A stretch of DNA of 64,000 nucleotides from Prorocentrum cordatum. Taxonomy: Eukaryota; Sar; Dinophyceae; Prorocentrales; Prorocentraceae. Below the pieces are notes generated by a model. The model ran no database searches. It was not told the origin of the DNA and saw only the letters and a program-made list of their open reading frames with translations. A program made the translations under genes and the position numbers. The DNA is taken from assembly GCA_963575745.1 (NCBI GenBank), contig CAUYUJ010020690.1, positions 1 through 64,000 on the forward strand, in the 5' to 3' direction. Positions 19,660 through 30,959 of this stretch are shown piece by piece; within the stretch, counting starts at the first letter, position 1; every line of letters begins with the position of its first letter.

Positions 19660-19777
19660 GATGATGATGATGCTGATGATGATGATGATGATGACGATGA
19701 TGATGATGATGAAGAATGATGCTGATGCTGATGCTGATGCTGATGCTGCTGCTGATGATGATGATGATGGCGATGGC

Positions 19778-19838
<61 letters not shown>

Positions 19839-19990
19839 ATGATGATGGTAATGGTGGTGATGGTGATGGTGTCCCAATGATGATGATGCCGATGATGCTG
19901 ATGTTGATTATGAGGATGTTGCTGGAGATCATGATGATGAAGATGATGATGATGATGATGATGATGGTGTCCCGCTGATGATGCTAATGT
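19584..19990. repeat. (GAT)n array, about 400 bp
   Basis: Long GAT/ATG trinucleotide array with GCT, GGT and GAC interruptions. Frames encode Met, Asp, His or Ser homopolymers. A similar array lies at 40624-40838. Confidence 0.95.
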
Positions 19991-20029
19991 TGATGGCCAT
20001 GATGATGATATGGTGGTGATGATGGTGAT

Positions 20030-20370
20030 ATTGTGAGATCGATCGTGAGATCGATTGTGAGGTCAATCGTGAGATCGATGGTGACATCGATAGAATGGGA
20101 TCGGTCGTGAGAGATCGATAGTGCGATTTGTAGTGAGATCGATTGTGATATCGATAGTGAGATCGATAGTGAGATCGATAGTGAGATCGACGATAACGAC
20201 ATCGCCTGTGAGAGCGATAGAGAGATCGATCGTGATATCGATCGAGTGGAATCGATAGTGAGATCGACAGTGAGATCGATCGAGTGAGATCGATCGTGTG
20301 ATCGATCGGGGGAGATCGATTGTGAAATCGATGGTGGGGTCCATTGTGAGATCGATTGAGTGGGACGTTG
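20030..20370. repeat. GTGAGATCGATA minisatellite
   Basis: About thirty degenerate 10- to 12-bp units of GTGAGATCGAT(C/A/T)G. It directly follows the GAT array, which may have been its source. Confidence 0.9.
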
Positions 20371-20436
20371 GGTCCGCCCACCCGTCAACTCTCTTACCAT
20401 TCAAGGATTTCGGCTCAAGGCTTCTCCCAAGAGCGA

Positions 20437-20660
20437 GCGGCAACGCAACCATCTCCATTGTTGCCCATTGCTGGGCACCTCCCCCACCCCAGCCTCCTCA
20501 TCACCCGCAGGGTGGTCGTATAGGTAACTTGGGGGGTTAGACCAATTCTGCGATCGATGCTTGCCCATTGCTGGGCCCCTCCCCTCCCCCCAACCTCCTC
20601 ATCACCCGCAGGTAGGTCGTGTGGGTAGCTTTGGGGGCTCGACCAATGCTGCGATCGCTG
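20437..20660. repeat. Two tandem copies of a roughly 113-bp unit
   Basis: Both copies contain TTGCCCATTGCTGGGC.CCTC, CCTCCTCATCACCCGCAGG, GGTCGT and GACCAAT.CTGCGATCG. No gene. Confidence 0.8.
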
Positions 20661-21390
20661 CCCTCTTCGAAGGAGCAGCCCCCCGTGCCCCGCACCGGTG
20701 CGGGAGTGCAGCGGCCCCTGGAGGCGCACGCGGCGCGGCCGCGGAGGCACGAACGAAGACTCCACGCCGCCAGCCGCCTCCCTCGAGAGCCCGCCCGGCC
20801 TGCGGCCGCTCGCCTCGAGCAGCGCTCGAGCGACGGCGGGGCGCCGCCGAGGCGGATCGTGCCGCGGGGAGGCCCACGGGCGCGTCGAGAGAGGGAGGAG
20901 GGCGCGGGGGCAGGGGGCGCCACGCACCGAACCTGCAGCCCCCGCGCGTGAGCGCCGGAGGGCGCTAGCGGCGCGGGGGCGGAAGTCCTCGAGGGAGCCG
21001 CGGGAGACGAGGTCGGAAGACCGCGAAGCCCAAGGCCGGCGACTCCCAAGGGTGTGGCCTGCAAAGGGTGTGGTTTGCAACCGGCACCCGGGGGGGCACC
21101 CTGGGGGGCGGGCGGGGACCTCGATAGAGTTCTCCGCCGCGCCCAAAAGAGGCCCGCCGAGGACAGCGCCGTACCCCCCAGGCCCCAACGGCCACGACCG
21201 CAAACCACACCCCGGCGTTACCACACCCTCTGTAGTCGAGGGAAGGAACACAAAGACGAAGCCAGGACGAGGATGACATCGGGCGAGGATAAATCGAGAA
21301 CCTCTGAGATCTGGCGGCTCTGGAGGATGCCTCGGGCGCCGCGGCCTTCTCAGAGCGTCCTGGAGCGCTCGGGAGCGCTCTGTAACGGAC
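20661..21390. other. Very GC-rich region, no gene recognised
   Basis: All six frames are partly open. Arg/Ala/Pro-rich translations show no known domain. A (CCT)n tract follows (21391-21475). Confidence 0.45.
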
Positions 21391-21618
21391 CTATCCTCCT
21401 CCTCCTCCTCCTCCTCCTCCTCCTCCTCCTCCTCCTCCTCCTCCTCCTCCTCCTCCTCCTCCTCCTCCTCCTCCAGCCCTCGTCCTAGCCCCGTCCGATA
21501 ACCACGAAAGGACAGCCTTTGAGCAGGGGCCAACCGTCCCTGGCATTCCGATAGGCCTACCACGGCATGTTCTCAGAGCCCAAACATGCTGTAATAATCA
21601 AAACAGTGCTCTTGGAAC

Positions 21619-21761
21619 CAGGGCTGGACCTAAACGCTGTTTTTCGTTATGTGTCGTTTTGTGTTTCGTGTTGCGTTATCTGTTTTCCCACACCTCCCTT
21701 CCAACACAAAAAAACCAAACACAGCCCAAGTCCAGCAAAAGAGCGTTTAGGTCCAGCCCTG
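21619..21761. mobile_element. hAT-like MITE, 143 bp
   Basis: Both ends begin with the identical 20-bp inverted repeat CAGGGCTGGACCTAAACGCT, and TTTT continues after one mismatch. The flanks are CTTGGAAC (21611-21618) and CTTAGAAC (21762-21769), an 8-bp target duplication with one difference. Ends beginning CAGGG and 8-bp duplications are typical of the hAT superfamily. The interior is AT-rich with no open frame, so it is non-autonomous. It sits inside an older inverted repeat (GGCCTACCACGGCATGTTCTC near 21555 and its diverged complement near 21855). Confidence 0.88.
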
Positions 21762-22194
21762 CTTAGAACATACACCCGATGTGCTGAAACAAGACGGTCC
21801 CAGCCAGGCATGTTCTGAGAACGTGCCGCGCAGACCACAAAAGGTTCCTGGAACATGCTGTTGGTGGGCCTACAGGCGAGCCGGGGCGCTTGGCCACTGC
21901 TTGAAACCAGGAGGGCACCAGACGGGGGGAGATAAGGTGTTACTGTGGCCCGTTGGTTGTTAGTGCGGCCCGGTGGGTGCTAGTATGGCCCAGGCTCCTC
22001 CGGAGGGTATGAATCAACCAGTACGGTGAAGGTGGAGGGGGGGAGTCTTGAGAGAGCCTCCTCCCCCCCCTTCACCGAAGAGCCTCTCGGAAGAGCCTCT
22101 TGGGGCCGCCGACAAGCCTCTTGGAGCCGCCGAAGAGCCTCTTGGGCTCCTCTCAGAGGGCGGCCGGGCCGGCCTCTCGGGGGGGGGGGGAGGT

Positions 22195-22600
22195 TCGGGG
22201 AGAAAAGGGAGGAGGAGGGGAGGGGAGGAGGAGGGAGGGAGGGGGAGGAGAGGAGGGGAGAGGAGAGGAGGGGGGAGGAGAGGAGGGGCGAGGAGAGGAA
22301 GGAGGGAGGAGGAGGGGGGAGAGGAGGGAGGCGAGGGAGGCGGGGAGGAGGGGAGGGAAGGAGGAGAGGAGGGGGGGCGGCGAGCGCGTGCACGGCGGGT
22401 GGGCCCCTACCTGGCCCAGCTCGGCGCCGAGGCCCGCGGGGGCCGCACGCTGCGCGCGGCGCCGCCCGCACGCGTCGCGCCCGGGCCCCGCCCGGCGTGC
22501 TGTCGGGCGGCCAGGCCAGCCTCTGGCCAGGGGGGGAGGGGGGGGGGCGGGTCGGGGAGGGGAGGGGGGAGGAGGGGAGGGGGGAGGAGGCAAGCTAGGT
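22195..22600. repeat. GGA/GAGG purine tracts around a short GC-rich island
   Basis: Purine tracts at 22195-22390 and 22535-22600 flank a unique GC-rich island (22392-22530). The island could be an exon on the minus strand, where CTGGGCCAG followed by GTAGGG resembles a splice donor. Its translation matches nothing I know, so no gene is called. Confidence 0.5.
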
Positions 22601-23290
22601 GCGCTCGCGTCATATCTGACATCCTACCCCTCCCTCCCATCCCTTACCATGGCGCTGATTTTCTCTATCCGCGGACGCGTGTCGTAGCGGACCTGTGGCT
22701 CCGCGCGCGCGTGCGTAGTGGGTGGTGGTGCACGTGCGTGCGTGCGTGCGTGTGTGCGTGCGTGGTGGTGGTGGTGGTGGTGGTGGTGGTGGTGGTGGTG
22801 GTGGTGGTGGTGGTGGTGGTGGTGGTGGTGGTGGTGGTGGTGGTGGTGGTGGTGGTGGTGGTGGTGGTGGTGGTGATGGTGGTGGTGGTGGTGTGTGTGG
22901 TGGTGGTGCTGGTGCTGGTGCTGGTGGTGTTGGTACTGGTGCTGGTGCTGGTGGTGGTGGTGGTGGTGGTGGTGGTGGTGGTGGTGGTGGTGGTGGTGGT
23001 GGCGGTGCGGCGCGGTGGTGGCGGGCGGATGGGCGCGCGAGAAAAAGGCCCGCGCTGGTGCGAGAACGCCATCCTGAACGACGGAGGCCAAACACCGATC
23101 CGAAAATGAGGCCCACGCTGCGGCGGGAGCGCGATTCGGAACGATTCGGGAGCAGAAATGAGGCCGGCGCTTCAACGAGAGCAGCATTTTGGGAAAAAAT
23201 GACGCCGGCGCCTCAGCGAGAGTCGTTTCCCGGGATTTCCCGGAAATCCTGTGTGTAAAAAAACAATACGCGGAAGGTGCGCGGCCATCA
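22595..23290. repeat. Dispersed composite repeat B, copy 1, with (GGT)n core
   Basis: Left part has GTGCGCTCGCGTCATATCTG, then TGCG repeats and about 230 bp of (GGT)n (22763-23002). The right part includes GGCGGGCGGATGGGCGCGCG and GAAATGAGGCCGGCGC. A second direct copy spans 53180-53900 and an inverted, internally amplified copy spans 60305-61500. His, Thr, Pro or Gly frames across the GGT core are not genes. Confidence 0.88.
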
Positions 23291-23509
23291 CCTGGACGCC
23301 ATCAGGGGAAGAGGGAGTATTTTCATAACATCCGCCGCTCTGCGGTTGATCGGGAGTTTCTGCATATATAAAAGAAGGGGCGCGCGCTTCTGGGCGAGAG
23401 GGAAACGACCGAGAGAAGAAGGGGCGGCCGCCCCACAGGACCTCTCCATGGTGCCGGAAGCCCATCAGGGCTCCCTCAGGGCCCCTCCCCCAGGGCCGGG
23501 GCTCCCTCG

Positions 23510-23605
23510 CCTGCTCCTCCTCCTCCTCCTCCTCCTCCCTCCTCCTCCTCCTCCTCCTCCTCCTCCTCCTCCTCCTCCTCCTCCTCCTCCTCCTCCTCCT
23601 TCGCC
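23510..23605. repeat. (CCT)n tract
   Basis: About 90 bp of CCT repeats immediately before the 131-bp satellite. Confidence 0.95.
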
Positions 23606-23644
23606 CCCGTCGGCATATCCAGGCGTGTTATGCAGTCAGGTCGT

Positions 23645-25520
23645 CCGTCCGGAAACGGTGCCGGAGGCCGCTCTGGGCTCCTCTGGGCATCCCCCCCGGG
23701 GCCCGTTTTGTGAGGATGTCTCAGGCGAGGGCGCCGGTTTGGGATTCGTCACCGGATCCAGCGGATCCAGCGGATCCAGCGGATCCGTCCGGAAACGGTG
23801 CCGGAGGCCGCTCTGGGCTCCTCTGGGCATCCCCCCCGGGGCCCGTTTTGTGAGGATGTCTCAGGCGAGGGCGCCGGTTTGGGATTCGTCACCGGATCCA
23901 GCGGATCCAGCGGATCCGTCCGGAACTGGTGCCGCCGTTTTGTGAGGATGTCTCAGGCGAGACCGCCGGTTTGGGATTCGTCACCGGATCCAACGGATCC
24001 AGCGAATCCGTCCGGAAACGTGCCGGAGGCCGCTCTGGGCTCCTCTGGGCATCCCCCCCGGGGCCCGTTTTGTGAGGATGTCTCAGGCGAGGGCGCCGGT
24101 TTGGGATTCGTCACCGGATCCAGCGGATCCAGCGGATCCGTCCGGAAACGGTGCCGGAGGCCGCTCTGGGCTCCTCTGGGCATCCCCCCCGGGGCCCGTT
24201 TTGTGAGGATGTCTCAGGCGAGGGCGCCGGTTTGGGATTCGTCACCGGATCCAGCGGATCCAGCGGATCCGTCCGGAAACGGTGCCGGAGGCCGCTCTGG
24301 GCTCCTCTGGGCATCCCCCCCGGGGCCCGTTTTGTGAGGATGTCTCAGGCGAGGGCGCCGGTTTGGGATTCGTCACCGGATCCAGCGGATCCAGCGGATC
24401 CGTCCGGAAACGGTGCCGGAGGCCGCTCTGGGCTCCTCTGGGCATCCCCCCCGGGGCCCGTTTTGTGAGGATGTCTCAGGCGAGGGCGCCGGTTTGGGAT
24501 TCGTCACCGGATCCAGCGGATCCAGCGGATCCGTCCGGAAACGGTGCCGGAGGCCGCTCTGGGCTCCTCTGGGCATCCCCCCCGGGGCCCGTTTTGTGAG
24601 GATGTCTCAGGCGAGGGCGCCGGTTTGGGATTCGTCACCGGATCCAGCGGATCCAGCGGATCCGTCCGGAAACGGTGCCGGAGGCCGCTCTGGGCTCCTC
24701 TGGGCATCCCCCCCGGGGCCCGTTTTGTGAGGATGTCTCAGGCGAGGGCGCCGGTTTGGGATTCGTCACCGGATCCAGCGGATCCAGCGGATCCAGCGGA
24801 TCCGTCCGGAAACGGTGCCGGAGGCCGCTCTGGGCTCCTCTGGGCATCCCCCCCGGGGCCCGTTTTGTGAGGATGTCTCAGGCGAGGGCGCCAGTTTGGG
24901 ATTCGTCGTCGGATCCAGCGGATCCAGCGGATCCAGCGGATCCGTCCGGAAACGGTGCCGGAGGCCGCTCTGGGCTCCTCTGGGCACCCCCCCGGGGCCC
25001 GTTTTGTGAGGATGTCTCAGGCGAGGGCGCCGGTTTGGGATTCGTCACCGGATCCAGCGGATCCAGCGGATCCGTCCGGAAACGGTGCCGGAGGCCGCTC
25101 TGGGCTCCTCTGGGCATCCCCCCCGGGGCCCGTTTTGTGAGGATGTCTCAGGCGAGGGCGCCGGTTTGGGATTCGTCACCGGATCCAGCGGATCCAGCGG
25201 ATCCGTCCGGAAACGGTGCCGGAGGCCGCTCTGGGCTCCTCTGGGCATCCCCCCCGGGGCCCGTTTTGTGAGGATGTCTCAGGCGAGGGCGCCGGTTTGG
25301 GATTCGTCACCGGATCCAGCGGATCCAGCGGATCCGTCCGGAAACGGTGCCGGAGGCCGCTCTGGGCTCCTCTGGGCATCCCCCCCGGGGCCCGTTTTGT
25401 GAGGATGTCTCAGGCGAGGGCGCCGGTTTGGGATTCATCGGATCCAGCGGATCCAGCGGATCCAGCGGATCCGTCCGGAAACGGTGCCGGAGGCCGCTCT
25501 GGGCTCGTGCTCTTCGCGCC
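23645..25520. repeat. 131-bp satellite array with variable GGATCCAGC nonamer
   Basis: Thirteen near-identical units plus two partial ones. Each runs GTGCCGGAGGCCGCTCTGGG, CATCCCCCCCGGGGCCCG, TTTTGTGAGGATGTCTCAGG and GGTTTGGGATTCGTCACC, then 2-4 copies of GGATCCAGC. Most units are 131 bp, and 140-bp units differ by one nonamer. A shortened unit lies near 23930-24018. The array is open in several frames on both strands because no unit contains a stop in most frames. I do not count these as genes. Confidence 0.97.
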
Positions 25521-25559
25521 GGGGGTGAGGATGACGTGAGTTCCACAGAAACTCCCTCA

Positions 25560-25944
25560 GATTATATTGAATAATTGTGGAGGAAGGGGAGGAGAGGAGG
25601 GGAGGGAATGAGCGGAGGGAGGAGGAGGGGAGAGAAGAGCGGAGGCGAGGACCACGGCGGCGGCGGCGGCGGCCACGCGCGGCGGGGCGGCGGCGGGGCT
25701 GGGCCGCCCGCGGCGCTCGAGGGGGGGGAGCCGCGGAGGGCCCAGGTTCCAAACCCCTCGCGTCGCGCCAAAAGTGACGGCGGGAGGTCGCGGCACCCGC
25801 TTAGGCCTCCGGGGGGGGCCCTCGCGGGGCCCCTCGCCGTGGGCGCCTGGCGGGCGCCGCGGGCGCTGGGCGGGTGGTGGCGAAGTCTCGCCCGGTGGGC
25901 GGCGGCCCTGGGCGCCCCGGCGGGCGCCACACTGCCTACGCCAC
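25560..25944. other. Purine tract and GC-rich island, no gene recognised
   Basis: GGA/GAGG tract (25575-25650) followed by GC-rich sequence with open frames on both strands. No translation shows a known domain. Confidence 0.45.
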
Positions 25945-26140
25945 GGAGCATGATCCACACAGCTTGCACCACGCAGCTTGCACGACCTAGCTCGCACCAC
26001 ATACGCTGCACCGTGGGACTTGCACCGCCTGGCGTACACCGCACAGCTGACACCACGCATCCTCCACAGGATAGCTCGCATCGCCCAGTTCACACAGCAT
26101 ACTTGAGAACACATGTAGCTCCTACCACCGAGTTCATACC
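25945..26140. repeat. TTGCACCACRTAGC repeat block, copy 1
   Basis: Degenerate units of about 20 bp built on GCACCACATAGCTTGCA-like words. The same type of block recurs at 30590-30625 and 32690-33170. Confidence 0.7.
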
Positions 26141-26202
26141 ACATACATTCTCCTTTCTAAAAAGATAATAGACTCGACCCCCCCCGGACTTATCGCTTCC
26201 CC

Positions 26203-26215
26203 CTGGGATAGTACG

Positions 26216-26251
<36 letters not shown>

Positions 26252-26292
26252 GCACACTCGTCCATCCTAAATATGAAACCGTACCATCCCAG
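26203..26292. repeat. Hairpin element C, copy 1, with (AT)n centre
   Basis: The left arm CTGGGATAGTACGATTTCAT is mirrored by the right arm, which on the other strand reads CTGGGATGGTACGGTTTCAT. An (AT)n run and a short unique part form the loop. A diverged copy lies at 30697-30766 in a similar neighbourhood. It could be a small MITE, but no target duplication was found. Confidence 0.7.
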
Positions 26293-26329
26293 CTAGGCCG
26301 GGTTCCCCCCCTGAGGTTCCCTTGTGAAA

Positions 26330-27425
26330 AAACACTATGGTGACATTTTTTGTTCTAGCATAGCGCTTTGTTCACGAATCCCTCGCAAAAAATGTGGCGA
26401 AGTGCACACGCGCGCGTCGTCGCGCGCGCATGCCGGAATCCTTCAAAAACCTTCGGTGCCGGAAGGAATTCGCAATCGAGTTTCCAAAACACATACAACA
26501 ACACATGGTTTCGCAACACTGATTTGCTAAAAAAGCTTCGCGCGAGCTCTTGCGAAACCATCGGTTTTCAAGGTTTTCACATAATGCTACCAAACGGGCT
26601 TCGCGCGCGCGCATGTCGAAATCTGTCGAACGCCCTTGCGCGCGTGCCGTCGCGAGAATCCTCTGCAACAAATGGGACGAAGTGCAGACGCGCGCGTCGT
26701 CGCGGGCGTATGCCGAAAACCTTCAAAACCCTTCGGTTTCGGAAGGATTTCAAAATCGTGCGTCCAAAAAACATACAAAAACATAAGGTTTCGCAACACG
26801 GATTTTCAACAAAAGCGTGCGCGCGCGCTCTTGCGTCGTCGTCGTCGTCGTCGCCGTCCTCCCTCCTCCCGTCGTCGTCGTCGTCGTCGCCTACGTCGTC
26901 CTCTGTCTTTCCTCGTGTTCGTCGTCGTCGTCCTCTTTGGCGTCGTGGTCGTTTCCGTCGTCGTTGTCGCCGTGGTCGTCCTTCCTCCTCCTCCCGTCGT
27001 CGTCGTCGTCGTCCGTCGTCGGCGTCTCGTCGTCGTCCCTCCTATTTCGTCGCCGTCGTCGTCGTCGTCGTGTCGTCGTCGTCTTCCCTCCTCCCTCGTC
27101 GTTGTCGTCGTCGGCGTCGCCGTCCTTCCTCCTTCGTCGTCGTTCGCGTCGTCGCCGTCCTCCCTCCTCCCTCGTCGTTGTCGTCGTTGTCGTCGTTGTC
27201 GCCGTCGTCGTCCTTCCTCCTCCCTCGTCGTCGCCTTCGTTGGCGTCGTCGTCGTCGTCTTCGTCGTCGTCGGCGTCGGCGTCGTTGTCGTCGTCGAAGT
27301 CGTCGGAGACGTCGTCGGTGTCGTCCTAGTCGTTGTCGTCGGTGTCGTTGTAGTCGGTCTTAACAGGTTTTGCAAACCAAGTTGCAGGTGGGTGGGTTGG
27401 ATGTTTGCGCCAGCAGTGGAGATGA
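26330..27425. repeat. Composite repeat D, copy 1
   Basis: Two tandem units of about 290 bp (26390 and 26680) contain ACGCGCGCGTCGTCGCG, GAAAAC/ATCCTTCAAAACC and GGTTTCGCAACAC. A CGTCGT-rich segment (26830-27350) follows. The block ends with GGTTTTGCAAACCAAGTTGC and GTGGGTGGG. The same order of parts recurs at 29630-30545 and 32000-32640. Long Val/Arg/Thr frames in the CGTCGT part are repeat products. Confidence 0.8.
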
Positions 27426-27464
27426 CGACTTCAAGTTCAGCAGAGTGGACTGCACCCATAGATC

Positions 27465-28030
27465 TGCACGCCTACAAACGCGCGGATGCGGCAAATCAGG
27501 TGTCACAGCGCACTGGATGGCGTGTTGCGAGACAGTGACTCGTGCAGGAGCTGATGCAAGGGCATGGAAAGCGTGGTGATGGAGAAGGTAATGCATGTGG
27601 TTGCAGGGGCGCACGCGTGACGAACGATACCTACGTGCAGGCGTGCAGATGCGGCAAATCAGGTGTCATGGCGCTCTGGGTGCAGTGTTGCGAGACAGTG
27701 CCTCGTGCAGGAGCACATGCAAGAGCATGGAAATCGTGGTGATAGAAACGGTCATGCATGTGGTTGCAGGGGTGCGCGCGTGACGAACAAAGCATACGTG
27801 CAGGGGCACAGATGCGGCAGATCAGGTGTCTTGGAGCACTGGATAAAGTGTTGCGCAGCAGTGGCTCGGGCAGAAGCTAATGCAAGGGCACGGAAAGCGT
27901 GGTGATGGAAAAGGTAATGCACGTGGTTGCAGGGGTGCACGCGTGACGATCGATGCATGCGTGCAGGCGGCCAGATGCGTCAGAGCAGGCGACATGGCGC
28001 ATTGGGTGAACTGCTGCGAAACTGAGGCTC
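27465..28030. repeat. Four tandem copies of a roughly 163-bp unit
   Basis: Units start near 27498, 27662, 27825 and 27988 with GGTGTCATGGCGC.CTGG. They share GTTGCGAGACAGTG, GCAAGRGCATGGAAA, GTGGTGATGGA and GTGGTTGCAGGGG. No gene. Confidence 0.85.
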
Positions 28031-28400
28031 AAACAGGGTTCGCATGGCGTCCCCCCGCCCATGGTGGCACATCCCTCACACAGTGTGCCCCTCAGGGAGC
28101 ACCACCCACGCCTTCAGAGACAGGGTTCGCAGAGCATCCTCCGCCTGTGTTCGCACCCCCATCCACGCGAATCGTGCCCCAGACGGAGCTGCACCTATAG
28201 TACCATTAATCAACTTCTCATGGCGTGCCCCCGCTATCTACCTTCCGCGCCCGACATAGATCGTGCCCCACAGGGAGCTCCACCTACGGACTCACTTGGC
28301 GCATTCGCACGGGGGCGTCCAATGTATGCGCCACCCCCTTTACGCGAGTCGTGCCCCGCAAGGAATCCAAGGCGCCTGTGCACGCTTGCTCCGCAATAGC
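28030..28400 (-). repeat. 88-bp repeat family, inverted degenerate array
   Basis: Units such as TCGTGCCCCACAGGGAGCTC followed by CACCTACGG match the reverse complement of the ~88-bp units at 30960-31830 and 42545-43270. Confidence 0.65.
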
Positions 28401-28559
28401 CACATCTCGCACTGACGACCAGCACGCAATATATAAAGAGGGCAGCACCATGCGCTATATTCAAACGCAGAGGGTTGGGCGCTTCGCCTAGCCTTAGGCC
28501 CATTGCATCACCGTTCCTGGGCTGTGGATCAACAGCTCCTCGGATACCTGTTGGGATCT

Positions 28560-29345
28560 CGTGAAGTGCACTCGGGGGCATTCTCGGGGCTTTTCGGGGG
28601 AAGAAATTCTGAAGTCTCTGAAAACTTCACGGGCCTCTTCAGGCCCACTTTGGCGCCTCCCGGGGGCGTCCCAGGGCCTGTTGGGGGCGTTTGGGTGGTT
28701 TCCTCGGGGCCCTTCCGGCGGCCTGCCTCTCGCGTCTTCGGGGCTTCTTGGGCCGTCCGGGGGCTCTCTTGGCAGCCTTTTGGGCCGTCTCGGGGCGATT
28801 GTTGTGGCCTGTTGGGTCGCCCTGGATGTGCTCAGGCCAGGCAGCGGGCATGTTGTAACACATTTCAGCGTCCTGCAGAACTCGTGCGATGTTTGCTTCC
28901 CCGGGCCCTCAGGGGCGTCATCACGGAGCGCTCTTGGGGCGTCTAAGGAGCCGTCTGAAACGCCTCGCCAGCCGGCTGGAATCAATGGGGGCCATCGTGG
29001 GGGCTGCTCGTGGACGTCGTGGGCCGTCTTGACAGCTGTCTGACCGCCCATGTCTGAACCCCCTGAAAAGGCAAAACCCGTTTCCAGGGGCCCACATTTG
29101 GAGTACCGGTTCAGGCCTGGACCCCAACAGGCCCGGTGCCTCCTTTTTATCGTTATGTGTACATATCTGAATATATACATACACACATGTGTATACGTGC
29201 GTGTATAAGAATATGTGCGTGTCCACATACGCACATGTACTGTATGTATGCATGTGTACATACGTACCCATGTAAATCAATATCTATCTATATATATATA
29301 TATACACACATATACATATACATATATACGTACCTAGATGTACAG
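28560..29345. repeat. CTTCGGGG minisatellite-like block, spacer and TACATA-rich sequence
   Basis: 28560-29000 consists of irregular GGGGCTTTTCGGG / GGGCCGTC units. 29140-29345 is rich in TACATA/TGTGTA with a (TA)n core. No gene. Confidence 0.7.
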
Positions 29346-29629
29346 CTCGTTCATAACAATGCGTATATACATGTACGCATTCCCCAAGCAGTGCTTCTAC
29401 TCAGGGTGCATTACGTCTCTTCTCACGAATGGCGGCTATGTGTCGCCAGCGCCGCCCCGTCGCCGCCCGTCGTTTGGGCCAGGTTAGCGATATGGCGGCT
29501 GTGTTGTCAGTGTCGCCGCCCGTCGCAGCCAGTGGTCTGGGCTGATGTGGCGGTCTGGAAGCTATGCTGTCGCCGTCGCCGCCCCGTCGCCGCCTCGTCG
29601 CCGCCACAGAGGTTGCACCACACAAGTTG

Positions 29630-30545
29630 CAACAAAAATTAACGAAATGCACACGCGCGCGTCGTCGCGCGCGCATGCGGAAATCTTTGAATAACCTCCA
29701 GTGTCGTGAAGGTTTCAAAATCGAGTGTCCAATCGTTTGCGCGCGCTCGTGCGAATTATCGAAAAACGGTGTCCCACATTGTTTGCGAAGTGCTACCAAC
29801 AAAGCTTCGCGCGCATCGAAATCGTTCGAACGCCTTTTGCGCGCGTGTCGCTGCGATAAGATTGTGCGAAGCTGTACGAATGCCAGTACCCGGCAAAAAC
29901 ATTCGGTTTCGTAACGAGCCAAAATAGGGTGTCGAAAAATCAAATAAAAACACATGGCTCCGCAACGACAGCCTTCAAGCAAAAATGCGTTCGCGCTATT
30001 GCGAATTCTTAAACAAACCATAGATTGTTCAGCATTGTTCGCGCCGCATGCCGAAATCATTCGCACACGTTTGCGCGCGTCCTGGGGGAAGGGGTGCGAT
30101 ACGTGTCAAATCGAACCATGCGGGCCATTCTCGCGCGTCGGCCTCTCGCGCATGTCGAACTCTTTCCAAAACCTTCATCACTGACGCGAAGACGCCGTCA
30201 TCGTCGTCAGCGTGATCAGCATCTGCGCCGTCACTGGCCGCGCAGTTGTCTTCGTCAACATCGCCACCAGCATCGCTACTATCATCGTCGCGTCTACAGG
30301 TGTCGACGTTGCCATGATACCGTGCCCGCCCAAATCGCCGACTCGGACCGAAGTGCCCGCTGGGGTGTGCCCAGCGGTCAGAAACACCGAGGCCGCGTCG
30401 ATCGCGCCAGACTAGCTGGCCGCTGTGCGCGCGTGCTTGGGTTGGCGCGGCCGCAGAGATGCACCAGCCAACGCCAAGCACTCATCGCAACCGCCGCCGC
30501 ATGGGTTTTGCAAACCAAGTTGCGGGTGGGTGGGTGGGATGTTTT
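29630..30545. repeat. Composite repeat D, copy 2
   Basis: Repeats the order of 26330-27425: CACACGCGCGCGTCGTCGCG units, then a CGTC/CATC-rich segment (30175-30330), then GGTTTTGCAAACCAAGTTGC. From about 30060 it is a long direct duplicate of 32140-32640, sharing GCGGTCAG, GGCCGCGTCG.TCGCGCCAGA and GCGCGGCCGCAG. Confidence 0.8.
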
Positions 30546-30696
30546 CAAGAACATGAAATGTGCCAACTCGTTTGTAAAAACCAATAGCACCATATAGGCC
30601 GCACCACTTGCACAACAACATGTATTGCAGCGCGTACTTTCTCCATCCTACAAAATTTCGAATTTACTACCACCACCCCGGTCTGATCGGCCCTCC

Positions 30697-30766
30697 CTAG
30701 GATAGCACGGTTTACACACGATGTTGCCCCATCGCTCATCTTAAAAACGAACTGATACCATCCCAG
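30697..30766. repeat. Hairpin element C, copy 2
   Basis: Arms CTAGGATAGCACGG and, on the other strand, CTGGGATGGTATC. The loop is shorter than in copy 1 and lacks the (AT)n run. Confidence 0.6.
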
Positions 30767-30959
30767 CCAAGCCTGTTTGGCCCCCAATTTCATCCTCGTG
30801 AAATAATACTCTGAGCGCGCATTCGTTTGTCAATGAAAATATATAGCCAGGTCTTCACGCGCGCGTCGTCACGCTCGCATTTCGGAATCTTCCGAAAACT
30901 CAACAATTAGCCGGGCGAAAAACCCGACCATCTGCAATCGTTAAAATGCTGTTGTGCGT

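Noticed and set aside
20030-20370. GATCGAT-rich array considered as an origin-like or methylation-site cluster
   Set aside because: Explained as a short-unit minisatellite adjoining a GAT array; nothing else suggests such a function.
23645-25520. Series of repeated 105-aa and 67-aa reading frames
   Set aside because: They are the 131-bp satellite read in successive frames, with no start context and no codon signal.
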